Shown piece after piece: positions 1 through 4,605 of a stretch of 21,214 nt of DNA. A program made the position numbers and the translations under genes. This DNA is from a virus. Positions within the stretch are counted from its first letter, which is position 1. Each line of letters opens with the position of its first letter. The DNA lies in the IMG/VR virus record IMGVR_UViG_3300030380_003749, positions 1 through 21,214 of that record; one strand, written 5' to 3'. The notes beneath the pieces were generated by a model. It saw nothing but the letters and a program-made list of their open reading frames with translations. It was not told the origin of the DNA and searched no databases.

Positions 1-483
1 GACAAAGAGTTTATAGCATCACGCATCGCATCACTCACAGGTGGTGTAGGTGTGATCAACGTCGGTGGGAATACTGACCTAGAGCAGAAGGAGCTGTATG
101 ACCGCGTTGATGACGCTGTGTGCGCAGTTCGCTCAGCACTTGTGGAGGGGATACTACCTGGAGGAGGGCTCGCTCTATGGGAGGCTAGTGAGAAAATTGT
201 GAAATCAAAAACGATCGCTGACGCGATGTTGTATAGAGCCTTGCAGGCTCCACTAGACCAGATACTTTTAAATGGGGGGATCACGAATTGGTCACCTGAG
301 ATATCTAAGCAAGGCCATGGTCTTGATGTGAAAAACAAAAAAACGGGAGACATGATTAAGATGGGCATCATTGATCCTATGAAAGTAACAAAGACCGCCC
401 TGCAAAATGCTGTCTCAGTGGCAGTTACTATTTTATCAACCAACGCCATAGTTACTATGGCCCGAACATATGACTCAAAATGA
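1..483 (+). CDS. groEL: Phage chaperonin GroEL (Hsp60), C-terminal part, 5' end outside window
   Basis: Reading frame 1 is open from the first base to the TGA at 481-483, giving the last 160 residues of a GroEL-type chaperonin, the ATP-driven folding chamber. The fragment covers the end of the apical/intermediate domains and the equatorial domain. Visible hallmarks are RVDDAV, which holds the aspartate equivalent to E. coli Asp398 needed for ATP hydrolysis, EGILPGGG at the nucleotide pocket, and MGIIDPMKVTK, which holds the equivalent of Asp495. The protein ends VTMARTYDSK and lacks the GGM-repeat tail of bacterial GroEL. The missing tail and the divergence fit a phage copy, not a host housekeeping gene. 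It overlaps the next gene by ATGA and is two genes upstream of a groES-like gene, the reverse of the usual bacterial groES-groEL order. The match in motifs and their spacing is strong. Confidence 0.94.
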   Translation, partial: DKEFIASRIASLTGGVGVINVGGNTDLEQKELYDRVDDAVCAVRSALVEGILPGGGLALWEASEKIVKSKTIADAMLYRALQAPLDQILLNGGITNWSPEISKQGHGLDVKNKKTGDMIKMGIIDPMKVTKTALQNAVSVAVTILSTNAIVTMARTYDSK

Positions 484-716
484 AAAAAATAATTATACTA
501 CTTAGCTTATTAAGCTTATCGTTTACAACAATTGATGACCCCTACTGTGATGGTTGGGAGGACGGCTACTGCGAGGGGTGGCAATATGTGAAAGGGGAGT
601 GGGCTGTATGCCCCGTACCGCCTATATGCCCTATACCTCGTATTAATGAAGAGGGCTACCGAGATGGCTATAACAGAGGATTTGTAAAAGGACGTAGACA
701 GGCTAAAAATCCATGA
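480..716 (+). CDS. Small exported cysteine-rich protein between groEL and groES
   Basis: 78 residues. The N-terminus looks like a signal peptide: MKK, a hydrophobic stretch at about residues 4-16 (IIILLSLLSLSF) and a probable cleavage region near TT-ID. The mature part has four cysteines (23, 31, 44, 50) and glycine/aromatic repeats such as DGWEDGY, CEGW and RDGYNRGF, with a basic C-terminus. There is no lipobox cysteine right after the hydrophobic core, so a soluble periplasmic protein is more likely than a lipoprotein. The start overlaps the groEL stop as ATGA and the stop overlaps the next start the same way, so all three genes are probably translationally coupled. I recall similar proteins from flavobacterial phage genomes but know no function. 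Placement inside a chaperonin operon is odd for an exported protein. Confidence 0.82.
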   Translation: MKKIIILLSLLSLSFTTIDDPYCDGWEDGYCEGWQYVKGEWAVCPVPPICPIPRINEEGYRDGYNRGFVKGRRQAKNP

Positions 717-970
717 GGCCAATAGGAAAATACGTTGTTATTAAAACTATAGAGGAGGAGCTTAAAACCTCCTCTGGTCTGTTACTATCTGCTGAAGATG
801 CGAATCAACTTCGCTATAAGAAGGGCCGGATTGTCGCAGTAGGCACTGATGTTGTAGCTATTGATAAAGACAGCGAGATATACTACGATAAACGAGCGGG
901 TTATACGATGCTTATTCATGATGAGCCTTATACTATAATTCGAGAGAATGACATTGTTCTTGTCGTATAG
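713..970 (+). CDS. groES: GroES-like cochaperonin (cpn10 fold)
   Basis: 85 residues, slightly shorter than the 95-97 of bacterial GroES. The N-terminus MRPIGKYVVIK matches the GroES pattern RPLxDRVxVK. The segment SSGLLLSAEDANQ lies where the mobile loop (GGIVL in GroES) contacts the GroEL apical domain. KKGRIVAVG matches the GroES strand TRGEVLAVG, and the end RENDIVLVV matches the ESDILAIV terminus. It would cap the GroEL ring encoded two genes upstream. The start overlaps the preceding stop (ATGA). Its last 38 bases overlap the 3' end of the convergent minus-strand gene. The mobile-loop hydrophobic triplet (LLL rather than IVL) is conserved in character, so it should be functional. The assignment as a cpn10-fold protein is confident; pairing with the phage GroEL and not the host GroEL is inferred. 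Confidence 0.9.
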   Translation: MRPIGKYVVIKTIEEELKTSSGLLLSAEDANQLRYKKGRIVAVGTDVVAIDKDSEIYYDKRAGYTMLIHDEPYTIIRENDIVLVV

Positions 971-1385
971 CCTCGTTCATTTTTTCAATCATCTTGCGGT
1001 AGACCTTATCGCTATACCCGGCTTGTGCTAAAAAGATAGGGTTCTTGCTTTTAGCCATTGGAATGGGACCCCCCTCTAGCTTATCATATATTGATCGGAT
1101 AAGGTGTGAGCTCTTAAATGATAGGCCGTATAGGGCTTTAGGCCCTCCAAACTTATAGGGCTTTATCACATCTATCCACCCTTCGCGTCTAAGTTTTTCA
1201 AATCTATTTCTATTCCAACCAAGTAAAGCATTAAACTCTTTGAACTTATCAACATTGAAGTATTCTTCACTGTATAAAAAAAAGAGCATGTCTAGCTCTT
1301 GGGTGTTTAGTTTATATTTACGCTTTACGAAATAACGGATGACTCTCCAGTATTTCATGTAGTCTCTTTCACGTTTATTTTTCAT
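933..1385 (-). CDS. Winged-helix-like DNA-binding protein, putative transcriptional regulator
   Basis: Only convincing minus-strand gene of the window, 150 residues from the chosen ATG at 1385. A longer reading from an ATG at 1454 exists, but it would run through the promoter motifs and the start of the rightward gene. The chosen ATG is preceded by AATCTA, as at 20657. A helix-rich block (about 27-70: NTQELDMLFFLY, FNVDKFKEFNALLGW, NRFEKLRREGWI) looks like the helices of a MarR-like winged helix. VIKPYKFGGPKALYGLS would be the wing, and HLIRSIYDKLEG a dimerisation helix. The N-terminus is very basic. I recall similar proteins in flavobacterial phages, often as a single gene opposing late genes. 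Its divergent position beside the first late-gene promoter suggests it controls the switch. The fold is inferred from sequence pattern only. Confidence 0.82.
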   Translation of the reverse strand: MKNKRERDYMKYWRVIRYFVKRKYKLNTQELDMLFFLYSEEYFNVDKFKEFNALLGWNRNRFEKLRREGWIDVIKPYKFGGPKALYGLSFKSSHLIRSIYDKLEGGPIPMAKSKNPIFLAQAGYSDKVYRKMIEKMNEAIRQEQCHSLEL

Positions 1386-1399
1386 TAGATTAAATTTTA

Positions 1400-1407
1400 T
1401 AACTTTG
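1400..1407 (+). promoter_or_regulatory. Bacteroidetes-type -7 promoter element (TAACTTTG) for the rightward operon
   Basis: TAACTTTG fits TAnnTTTG, the -7 consensus of the Bacteroidetes primary sigma factor. It lies 17 bases before the ATG at 1425, in the only divergent gap of the window. A clear -33 TTTG is not seen; the region 1374-1383 is T-rich. A start of transcription near 1414 would give a very short leader. Confidence 0.55.
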
Positions 1408-1409
1408 TA

Positions 1410-1417
1410 TAAAGATA
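1410..1417 (-). promoter_or_regulatory. Candidate leftward -7 element (TATCTTTA) for the regulator gene
   Basis: On the minus strand this reads TATCTTTA, one base off TAnnTTTG and identical to the motif at 14355-14362. It ends 24 bases before the chosen start at 1385, followed by a leader ending AATCTA-ATG as at 20657. It lies only two bases from the rightward motif at 1400-1407, so polymerase could not occupy both at once. Confidence 0.4.
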
Positions 1418-1424
1418 ACAAGTT

Positions 1425-1769
1425 ATGACAAATGATAGAAAAGAAGTAAGACATTACATGGGAGCAGCAGGGATATTTGTCCTGATTGTGGCTCTATTGT
1501 TGTTTCTTAGCTTTGTCGAGATACCACCTGTCAACAAAGATTTGTTTGTTGCTATTGTGGGTACTCTTGTATCTTCACTTGGTATGGTGGTCTATACTAT
1601 AATTGGTCAGCAGCCTGATGAGGTGAATAAACTTCAGAAGAAAAACGAGTCGCTTACTTCCATAAATGATCAGATGGAGACGCGTAACGATCAGCTTGAG
1701 CAAATGATAATTGATATGCAAAAAGAAATGATTGAAAAATTAACCGATCTTAAAACACACAAAAAATAA
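1425..1769 (+). CDS. Small membrane protein with C-terminal coiled coil
   Basis: 114 residues. Two hydrophobic segments at about 12-32 (MGAAGIFVLIVALLLFLSF) and 42-61 (FVAIVGTLVSSLGMVVYTII) form a hairpin. A charged helical tail follows (about 65-112), with heptad-like spacing in KLQKKNESLTSIN and QLEQMIIDMQKEM, suggesting a coiled coil. First gene of the rightward run, behind the TAACTTTG motif. It could be a holin-like or virion membrane-interacting protein, but nothing diagnostic is present. A second protein of one membrane span plus coiled coil follows at 2683, so the two may act together. Confidence 0.8.
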   Translation: MTNDRKEVRHYMGAAGIFVLIVALLLFLSFVEIPPVNKDLFVAIVGTLVSSLGMVVYTIIGQQPDEVNKLQKKNESLTSINDQMETRNDQLEQMIIDMQKEMIEKLTDLKTHKK

Positions 1770-1773
1770 AATT

Positions 1774-1893
1774 ATGGCAAACACTAAAAAAACTGCAGAT
1801 AAAAAAGCTGCACCGAAAAAAGAAAAAAAAGAAGCTGCTCCAAAAACAAGACAACATTGGAATGGTGAAAAGTATATAACTGTAAATATTTAA
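1774..1893 (+). CDS. Very small lysine/alanine-rich basic protein
   Basis: 39 residues, beginning MANTKKTADKKAAPKK. The N-terminal two thirds are almost only K, A, P and E, resembling the tails of histone-like proteins. The C-terminus QHWNGEKYITVNI is of ordinary composition and may be the folded or docking part. Net charge is about +7 by count. The start is preceded by AAATT (AAATTATG), a context shared by at least six other starts here. Only three bases separate its stop from the next ATG. No function recognised; DNA or RNA binding is an inference from charge. Confidence 0.68.
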   Translation: MANTKKTADKKAAPKKEKKEAAPKTRQHWNGEKYITVNI

Positions 1894-1896
1894 ATT

Positions 1897-2049
1897 ATGC
1901 CGACTGTAAAAACTAAAAACATGACAAGAGTATTTCCTTACAACGCAGTAGGGAAAGCGCAAGCCGATTCATTTGCTAAAATGAAAAAAGGAAAAATATC
2001 TTATAACCCTGGTTATGGGATGGAGAAGAAAATGGGATCAGGCTACTAA
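1897..2049 (+). CDS. Small basic protein beginning MPTVK
   Basis: 50 residues: MPTVKTKNMTRVFPYNAVGK, then KAQADSFAKMKKGK and a glycine/tyrosine/methionine-rich end (YNPGYGMEKKMGSGY). The start MPTVK recurs in the protein at 3335, hinting at a shared origin or docking segment. The FPY plus lysine pattern resembles tiny proteins I recall from many marine phages, without known function. It has an AAATTATG start context, and its stop overlaps the next start in TAATG, implying translational coupling. Confidence 0.7.
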   Translation: MPTVKTKNMTRVFPYNAVGKAQADSFAKMKKGKISYNPGYGMEKKMGSGY

Positions 2050-2204
2050 TGGCTGGACGTACCAAGAAAAAAGGAAACAAGATTTGCCCTGCGGGCATAG
2101 CTTGGGCTAAGCGTACTTTTGACAAGTACCCCTCTGCTTATGCTAATATGGCCGCAAGCAAATATTGTAAAGATCCTAATTACGCAAAAAAAAGTAAAAG
2201 ATAA
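2049..2204 (+). CDS. Small cationic protein with conserved AW-KR-YPSAYAN-ASK core and two cysteines
   Basis: 51 residues with about 14 K/R against 2 acidic residues. The central pattern CPAGIAWAKRTFDKYPSAY followed by ANMAASKYCKD is one I recognise from small proteins in many marine phages and some large eukaryotic viruses; its function is unknown as far as I know. Two cysteines (13 and 40) flank the conserved core. Both ends overlap the neighbours as TAATG, so expression is coupled to the rest of the cluster. A virion-packaged or nucleic-acid-binding role is plausible from charge and conservation, but not shown by the sequence. Confidence 0.75.
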   Translation: MAGRTKKKGNKICPAGIAWAKRTFDKYPSAYANMAASKYCKDPNYAKKSKR

Positions 2205-2326
2205 TGGACGGAAAAAAATTAAAAGAGATAGCCTCTCAACTAAGAAAGGCATCAGCCTTGCATAAGGGTCAAGCTGCAAAGATTGATCGTATGATTAAGG
2301 TAATGAATAAAAGCAAAAAGAAATGA
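2204..2326 (+). CDS. Very small helical basic protein
   Basis: 40 residues predicted to be almost wholly helical: LKEIASQLRKASALHKGQA and AKIDRMIKVMNKSKKK form two short amphipathic helices around a glycine. The start overlaps the previous stop (TAATG) and its own stop overlaps the next start (ATGA). I recall similar small helical hairpins in marine phage late regions, without function. It could be a packaging or virion accessory protein. Confidence 0.66.
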   Translation: MDGKKLKEIASQLRKASALHKGQAAKIDRMIKVMNKSKKK

Positions 2327-2454
2327 GTAAGATGAATAAAAAAATGCGGAAGAAGAAACGTCCTGCATTTGGTATGCTTAGTGTAAAAGCTGGTATAGAT
2401 AATAACCCCAATCCTACTCAGGCCGATAGAATAGCTGGAGCTCAAATGAAATAA
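2323..2454 (+). CDS. Very small basic protein with NPNPTQADRIAGA segment
   Basis: 43 residues. The lysine/arginine-rich N-terminus (MSKMNKKMRKKKRP) is joined to a neutral C-terminal segment (SVKAGIDNNPNPTQADRIAG). The two halves suggest a nucleic-acid- or membrane-binding tail on a docking segment. The ATGA overlap with the previous gene supports it as a translated gene. The C-terminal segment looks familiar from other marine phage mini-proteins; no function known. Confidence 0.64.
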   Translation: MSKMNKKMRKKKRPAFGMLSVKAGIDNNPNPTQADRIAGAQMK

Positions 2455-2456
2455 AG

Positions 2457-2690
2457 GTGGGTGAGTTAAAAAAATGGCGAGAGCAGAAGTGGGTTCGCAT
2501 AGGAACCGACGGCAAGATTAAGGGTCCATGCGGGACTAGCAAGAATAAAAAAAATCCTGACCGCTGCTTGCCACTTGCCAAAGCTAGGCGACTTAGTAAA
2601 AAAGCATTAGCAGCGACTGCAAAAAAGAAAAAAGCTTCTGGCGGCAGAAAACAATTTATAAGAAACACACGAGCAGTAAGAAATGCCTAA
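2457..2690 (+). CDS. Small basic protein with GPCGTSK-N-KNPDRCLP motif, GTG start
   Basis: 77 residues. There is no in-frame ATG: upstream the frame is closed by TAG at 2427-2429 and the first usable start is GTG at 2457, two bases after the preceding stop. The core WVRIGTDGKIKGPCGTSK and NPDRCLPLAKARRLSK, with cysteines 25 and 37, is a pattern I recognise from small phage and large-virus proteins of unknown function. The second half is a lysine-rich helix (AATAKKKKASGGRK). The stop overlaps the start of the next gene. It may bind nucleic acid; the two cysteines could pair or contribute to a metal site between monomers. Confidence 0.75.
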   Translation: MGELKKWREQKWVRIGTDGKIKGPCGTSKNKKNPDRCLPLAKARRLSKKALAATAKKKKASGGRKQFIRNTRAVRNA

Positions 2691-3006
2691 TAAAGCATCT
2701 TTATCGCAAGACTCTAAAGTTAGTCTAGATATAAAGGCGCTTGTAGGGATGGTTATAGGAATTGTATCTATAGCTGGTGTTTGGTTTTCATTAACAGCAG
2801 AGATTGCACAACTACAATTAAACGTAGTTCGGATGGAGGATGCTGTTCATTTAAACGAAGAGTTTAGAATTAAATGGCCAAGGGGAGAGATGGGCGCGCT
2901 TCCAGATGACGCTAAGCAAGATTTAAAAATATTGTATCTTCAATCTGAAGTTGAAGAACTAAGAAAAATAGTAAAAGAATTAGAAATAGCTAACGCAAAA
3001 AAATAA
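2683..3006 (+). CDS. Single-span membrane protein with coiled coil
   Basis: 107 residues. One membrane span at about 18-38 (IKALVGMVIGIVSIAGVWF) follows a short polar N-terminus. It is followed by a helical region with AEIAQLQLNVVRMEDAV and a terminal coiled coil (LYLQSEVEELRKIVKELE). The arrangement recalls phage spanin-like or holin-associated proteins, but no lysis gene is adjacent, so that remains a guess. Overlaps its neighbours at both ends: the previous stop, and TAATG with the next gene. Confidence 0.8.
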   Translation: MPNKASLSQDSKVSLDIKALVGMVIGIVSIAGVWFSLTAEIAQLQLNVVRMEDAVHLNEEFRIKWPRGEMGALPDDAKQDLKILYLQSEVEELRKIVKELEIANAKK

Positions 3007-3296
3007 TGGCTAATAAATCTAAAATGAAATGCAATGTCGTAACCAAAAGCGATAGAGCAGGAAAAAAGAAAATGGTAAAAGCTTGTTCGGGAGGTAAAGA
3101 GAAGCTAATACATTTTGGAGCGACTGGATATGGACATAATTATTCTTCTGCCGCACGCAAATCTTTTCGGGCTAGACACAAGTGTGGTACCGCTACTTCA
3201 AAGCTTACGGCAAGATATTGGTCTTGCAAAAAACTATGGTCAGGACCAGGAGGTTCGACTAAAAGCTCACCCAAAAATAGGAAAGGAAAATATTAG
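3006..3296 (+). CDS. Small basic four-cysteine protein (LIHFGATGYGHNYS / ARYWSCKKLW)
   Basis: 96 residues, strongly basic. The pattern KMVKACSGGKEKLIHFGA, GYGHNYS, KSFRARHKC and LTARYWSCKKLWSG belongs to a small-protein type I have seen in many marine phages and some large DNA viruses, with no known function. Four cysteines (9, 27, 60, 74) and several histidines could form a zinc site or disulfides. The tail GGSTKSSPKNRKGK is disordered and basic. Coupled to the preceding gene by TAATG. Last gene before the next promoter motif, so it may end one transcription unit. Confidence 0.78.
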   Translation: MANKSKMKCNVVTKSDRAGKKKMVKACSGGKEKLIHFGATGYGHNYSSAARKSFRARHKCGTATSKLTARYWSCKKLWSGPGGSTKSSPKNRKGKY

Positions 3297-3304
3297 TATC
3301 TTTG
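3297..3304 (+). promoter_or_regulatory. Bacteroidetes-type -7 element (TATCTTTG) before the 3335 gene
   Basis: TATCTTTG is an exact TAnnTTTG match just after the stop at 3296, in a 38-base AT-rich gap, and 30 bases before the ATG at 3335. No TTTG is seen at the expected -33 distance. A start near 3311 would leave a leader of about 24 bases. Confidence 0.55.
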
Positions 3305-3334
3305 TTGTATGTTTAATTTAAAAATACAGAAATT

Positions 3335-3562
3335 ATGCCTACAGTAAAATATTCACAAGGATACAACTCTAGACTAGACGAGTCACTAGGAATGAAAAAT
3401 GGTAAAAAATCTCAAAGCTTAAAATCTCGAAGAGATGAAAGTAAGGCAATGTCAAAAAAACTTTATGGACATGCGTATGGAGGAGATCATTCAATGGCTT
3501 ACGAGTCACATTCAGAAAAGGGAAGTGTAAAAAGTCACATTGGATCTTTGATTAGAAAGTAA
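3335..3562 (+). CDS. Small basic protein, DESLGMKNGK / SRRDESK type
   Basis: 75 residues. Starts MPTVK as the 1897 protein does, then RLDESLGMKNGKKSQSLK and SRRDESKAMSKKLYGHAYGG, with a histidine/serine-rich second half and a basic end. The repeated R-x-DES pattern is familiar from small marine phage proteins of unknown function. First gene behind the TATCTTTG motif, with an AAATTATG start context. The stop overlaps the next start in TAATG. Low complexity suggests it is disordered or folds only on binding. Confidence 0.72.
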   Translation: MPTVKYSQGYNSRLDESLGMKNGKKSQSLKSRRDESKAMSKKLYGHAYGGDHSMAYESHSEKGSVKSHIGSLIRK

Positions 3563-3768
3563 TGGCAGTTAGAGGTAGAACAAAAAGAGGTGCTTTTCCT
3601 GAGATAAAGGAAAAGAACCAAGGTAAGTTTACTCGTTGGGTAAAGAACAACATGCCTGGTAAAAGCACTTGTAGTGCTGCTTCGGCTGTAATGAGAAATA
3701 AGTCTAAATATTCAAAGGGTATAGTTGCTATGGCTAACTACGCCAATAACTTTGGATGTAAAAAATAA
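3562..3768 (+). CDS. Small basic protein with two cysteines (KSTCSAASAVM-NK-KYSKG)
   Basis: 68 residues. After a basic N-terminus (AVRGRTKRG) comes a helical part: KFTRWVKNNMPGKSTCSAA, then VMRNKSKYSKGIVAMANYA and NNFGCKK. Cysteines at 37 and 66 bracket the helices. It resembles the 2049 protein in general plan (MA-GRTK start, aromatic ANY/AN segment, C-terminal Cys-Lys), though I cannot show homology by eye. Start overlaps the preceding stop. No function recognised. Confidence 0.72.
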   Translation: MAVRGRTKRGAFPEIKEKNQGKFTRWVKNNMPGKSTCSAASAVMRNKSKYSKGIVAMANYANNFGCKK

Positions 3769-3772
3769 TAAA

Positions 3773-3919
3773 ATGAAATCAAGAGGGTTTGGAGATACAG
3801 TTGCGAAGTTTACAAAAGCCACAGGTATTAAATATGTAGTCGACAAGGTTACAGATGGAGACTGTGGATGCGATGAAAGACGTGACACCCTAAATAGAGT
3901 ATTTCCATATAAAAGATAA
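3773..3919 (+). CDS. Small protein with DCGC-ERR-LN-FPYK motif
   Basis: 48 residues from the ATG at 3773. The same frame stays open upstream inside the previous gene, but this ATG follows that gene's stop by four bases and is A-rich upstream. The N-terminal half is a short helix or hinge (GFGDTVAKFTKATGIKYVV). The end DGDCGCDERRDTLNRVFPYK is a motif I recognise as recurring, alone or at protein ends, in marine Bacteroidetes phages. The paired cysteines (31 and 33) with nearby acidic residues suggest a metal or disulfide role. Function unknown. Confidence 0.75.
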   Translation: MKSRGFGDTVAKFTKATGIKYVVDKVTDGDCGCDERRDTLNRVFPYKR

Positions 3920-3924
3920 TAACT

Positions 3925-4434
3925 ATGGCATATCAAAAATTACAAGCAGGTAAAGCATTTACAGTAAATCCAAGTGATAATACTAATTTGCCTGACCCAG
4001 GTGTCAAGGGACCAACTGGCGCCACAACAGGAACAGGCGGAGCGGGCAAACAGCTTATAGACTCAAACAGAACTGGCGATAGCGCAAGTGATTTTGCTAC
4101 CCTAAAGTTTACATTAGCTGGAATCAAGCCAGGTATGATTGCTATTAATACAACTGACGGCACTCAATCAGAAGTAGCTTCAGTAATAGATGCTACTACT
4201 ATAGAATTAAGAGAAGCTATATTTGGGTCCTCACCTAAGAATTATGCAATATATGGTGCTGAAAAAGACGGCGCTGTGTTCTATGTAGGTGGCACAGGAA
4301 ATGTAAAAATTACTACTGCTGCGGGTGACGATGTTACCCTAACAGGTTTGCCTACGGGATCTTTTGTTCCTGTACAAACTATAAAGATTTTTAGTACAGG
4401 CACAACAGCCACTAATATTGTAGCTTTGTGGTAA
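3925..4434 (+). CDS. Putative virion structural protein (small beta-rich)
   Basis: 169 residues, rich in T, G, A and V, with predicted beta strands. It has a glycine-rich linker (GPTGATTGTGGAGK) and a C-terminal domain ending SFVPVQTIKIFSTGTTATN. That ending is a pattern I recall in small structural proteins of marine phages, where GNVKITTAAGDDVTLTGL precedes a SFxPVxxxKxFSTGTTATNI tail. It starts the block of surface genes. It might be a head decoration, head-completion or fibre-base protein; the sequence does not decide. Confidence 0.75.
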   Translation: MAYQKLQAGKAFTVNPSDNTNLPDPGVKGPTGATTGTGGAGKQLIDSNRTGDSASDFATLKFTLAGIKPGMIAINTTDGTQSEVASVIDATTIELREAIFGSSPKNYAIYGAEKDGAVFYVGGTGNVKITTAAGDDVTLTGLPTGSFVPVQTIKIFSTGTTATNIVALW

Positions 4435-4457
4435 TAGGAATTATAATAAATTTGTAA

Positions 4458-4598
4458 ATGGGAAATTTAATTGCAATTGCTAATTATATAGGTTTAAATA
4501 TAATAGGGCCCGCAGCTCCTGCAGAGCAAGATATTGTTACCGAGCTTTCCGCACAGATTATTACAGAGAACACAAGTCAAAATATGATAACAGAATAA
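4458..4598 (+). CDS. Very small hypothetical protein with C-terminal ITE repeats
   Basis: 46 residues: a hydrophobic N-terminal part (MGNLIAIANYIGLNIIGP) followed by an acidic/polar helix with a repeated I/V-TE pattern (DIVTEL, IITENTS, MITE). The ATG at 4458 fills the gap between two structural genes, and its stop is seven bases before the next ATG. Small proteins of this plan occur beside fibre genes in other marine phages as I recall. A membrane or virion-peptide role is possible; function unknown. Confidence 0.6.
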   Translation: MGNLIAIANYIGLNIIGPAAPAEQDIVTELSAQIITENTSQNMITE

Positions 4599-4605
4599 AG
4601 AAATT

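Noticed and set aside
1386-1454. Upstream extension of the minus-strand regulator to an ATG at 1454
   Set aside because: It would overlap the rightward gene and both promoter motifs and adds a hydrophobic start unlike the rest. The ATG at 1385 has the leader shared with two other genes.
4447-4454. TAAATTTG, an exact TAnnTTTG match
   Set aside because: It lies three bases before the ATG at 4458, so transcription would start inside that gene. In AT-rich DNA this match is likely by chance, though it could serve the gene at 4606.
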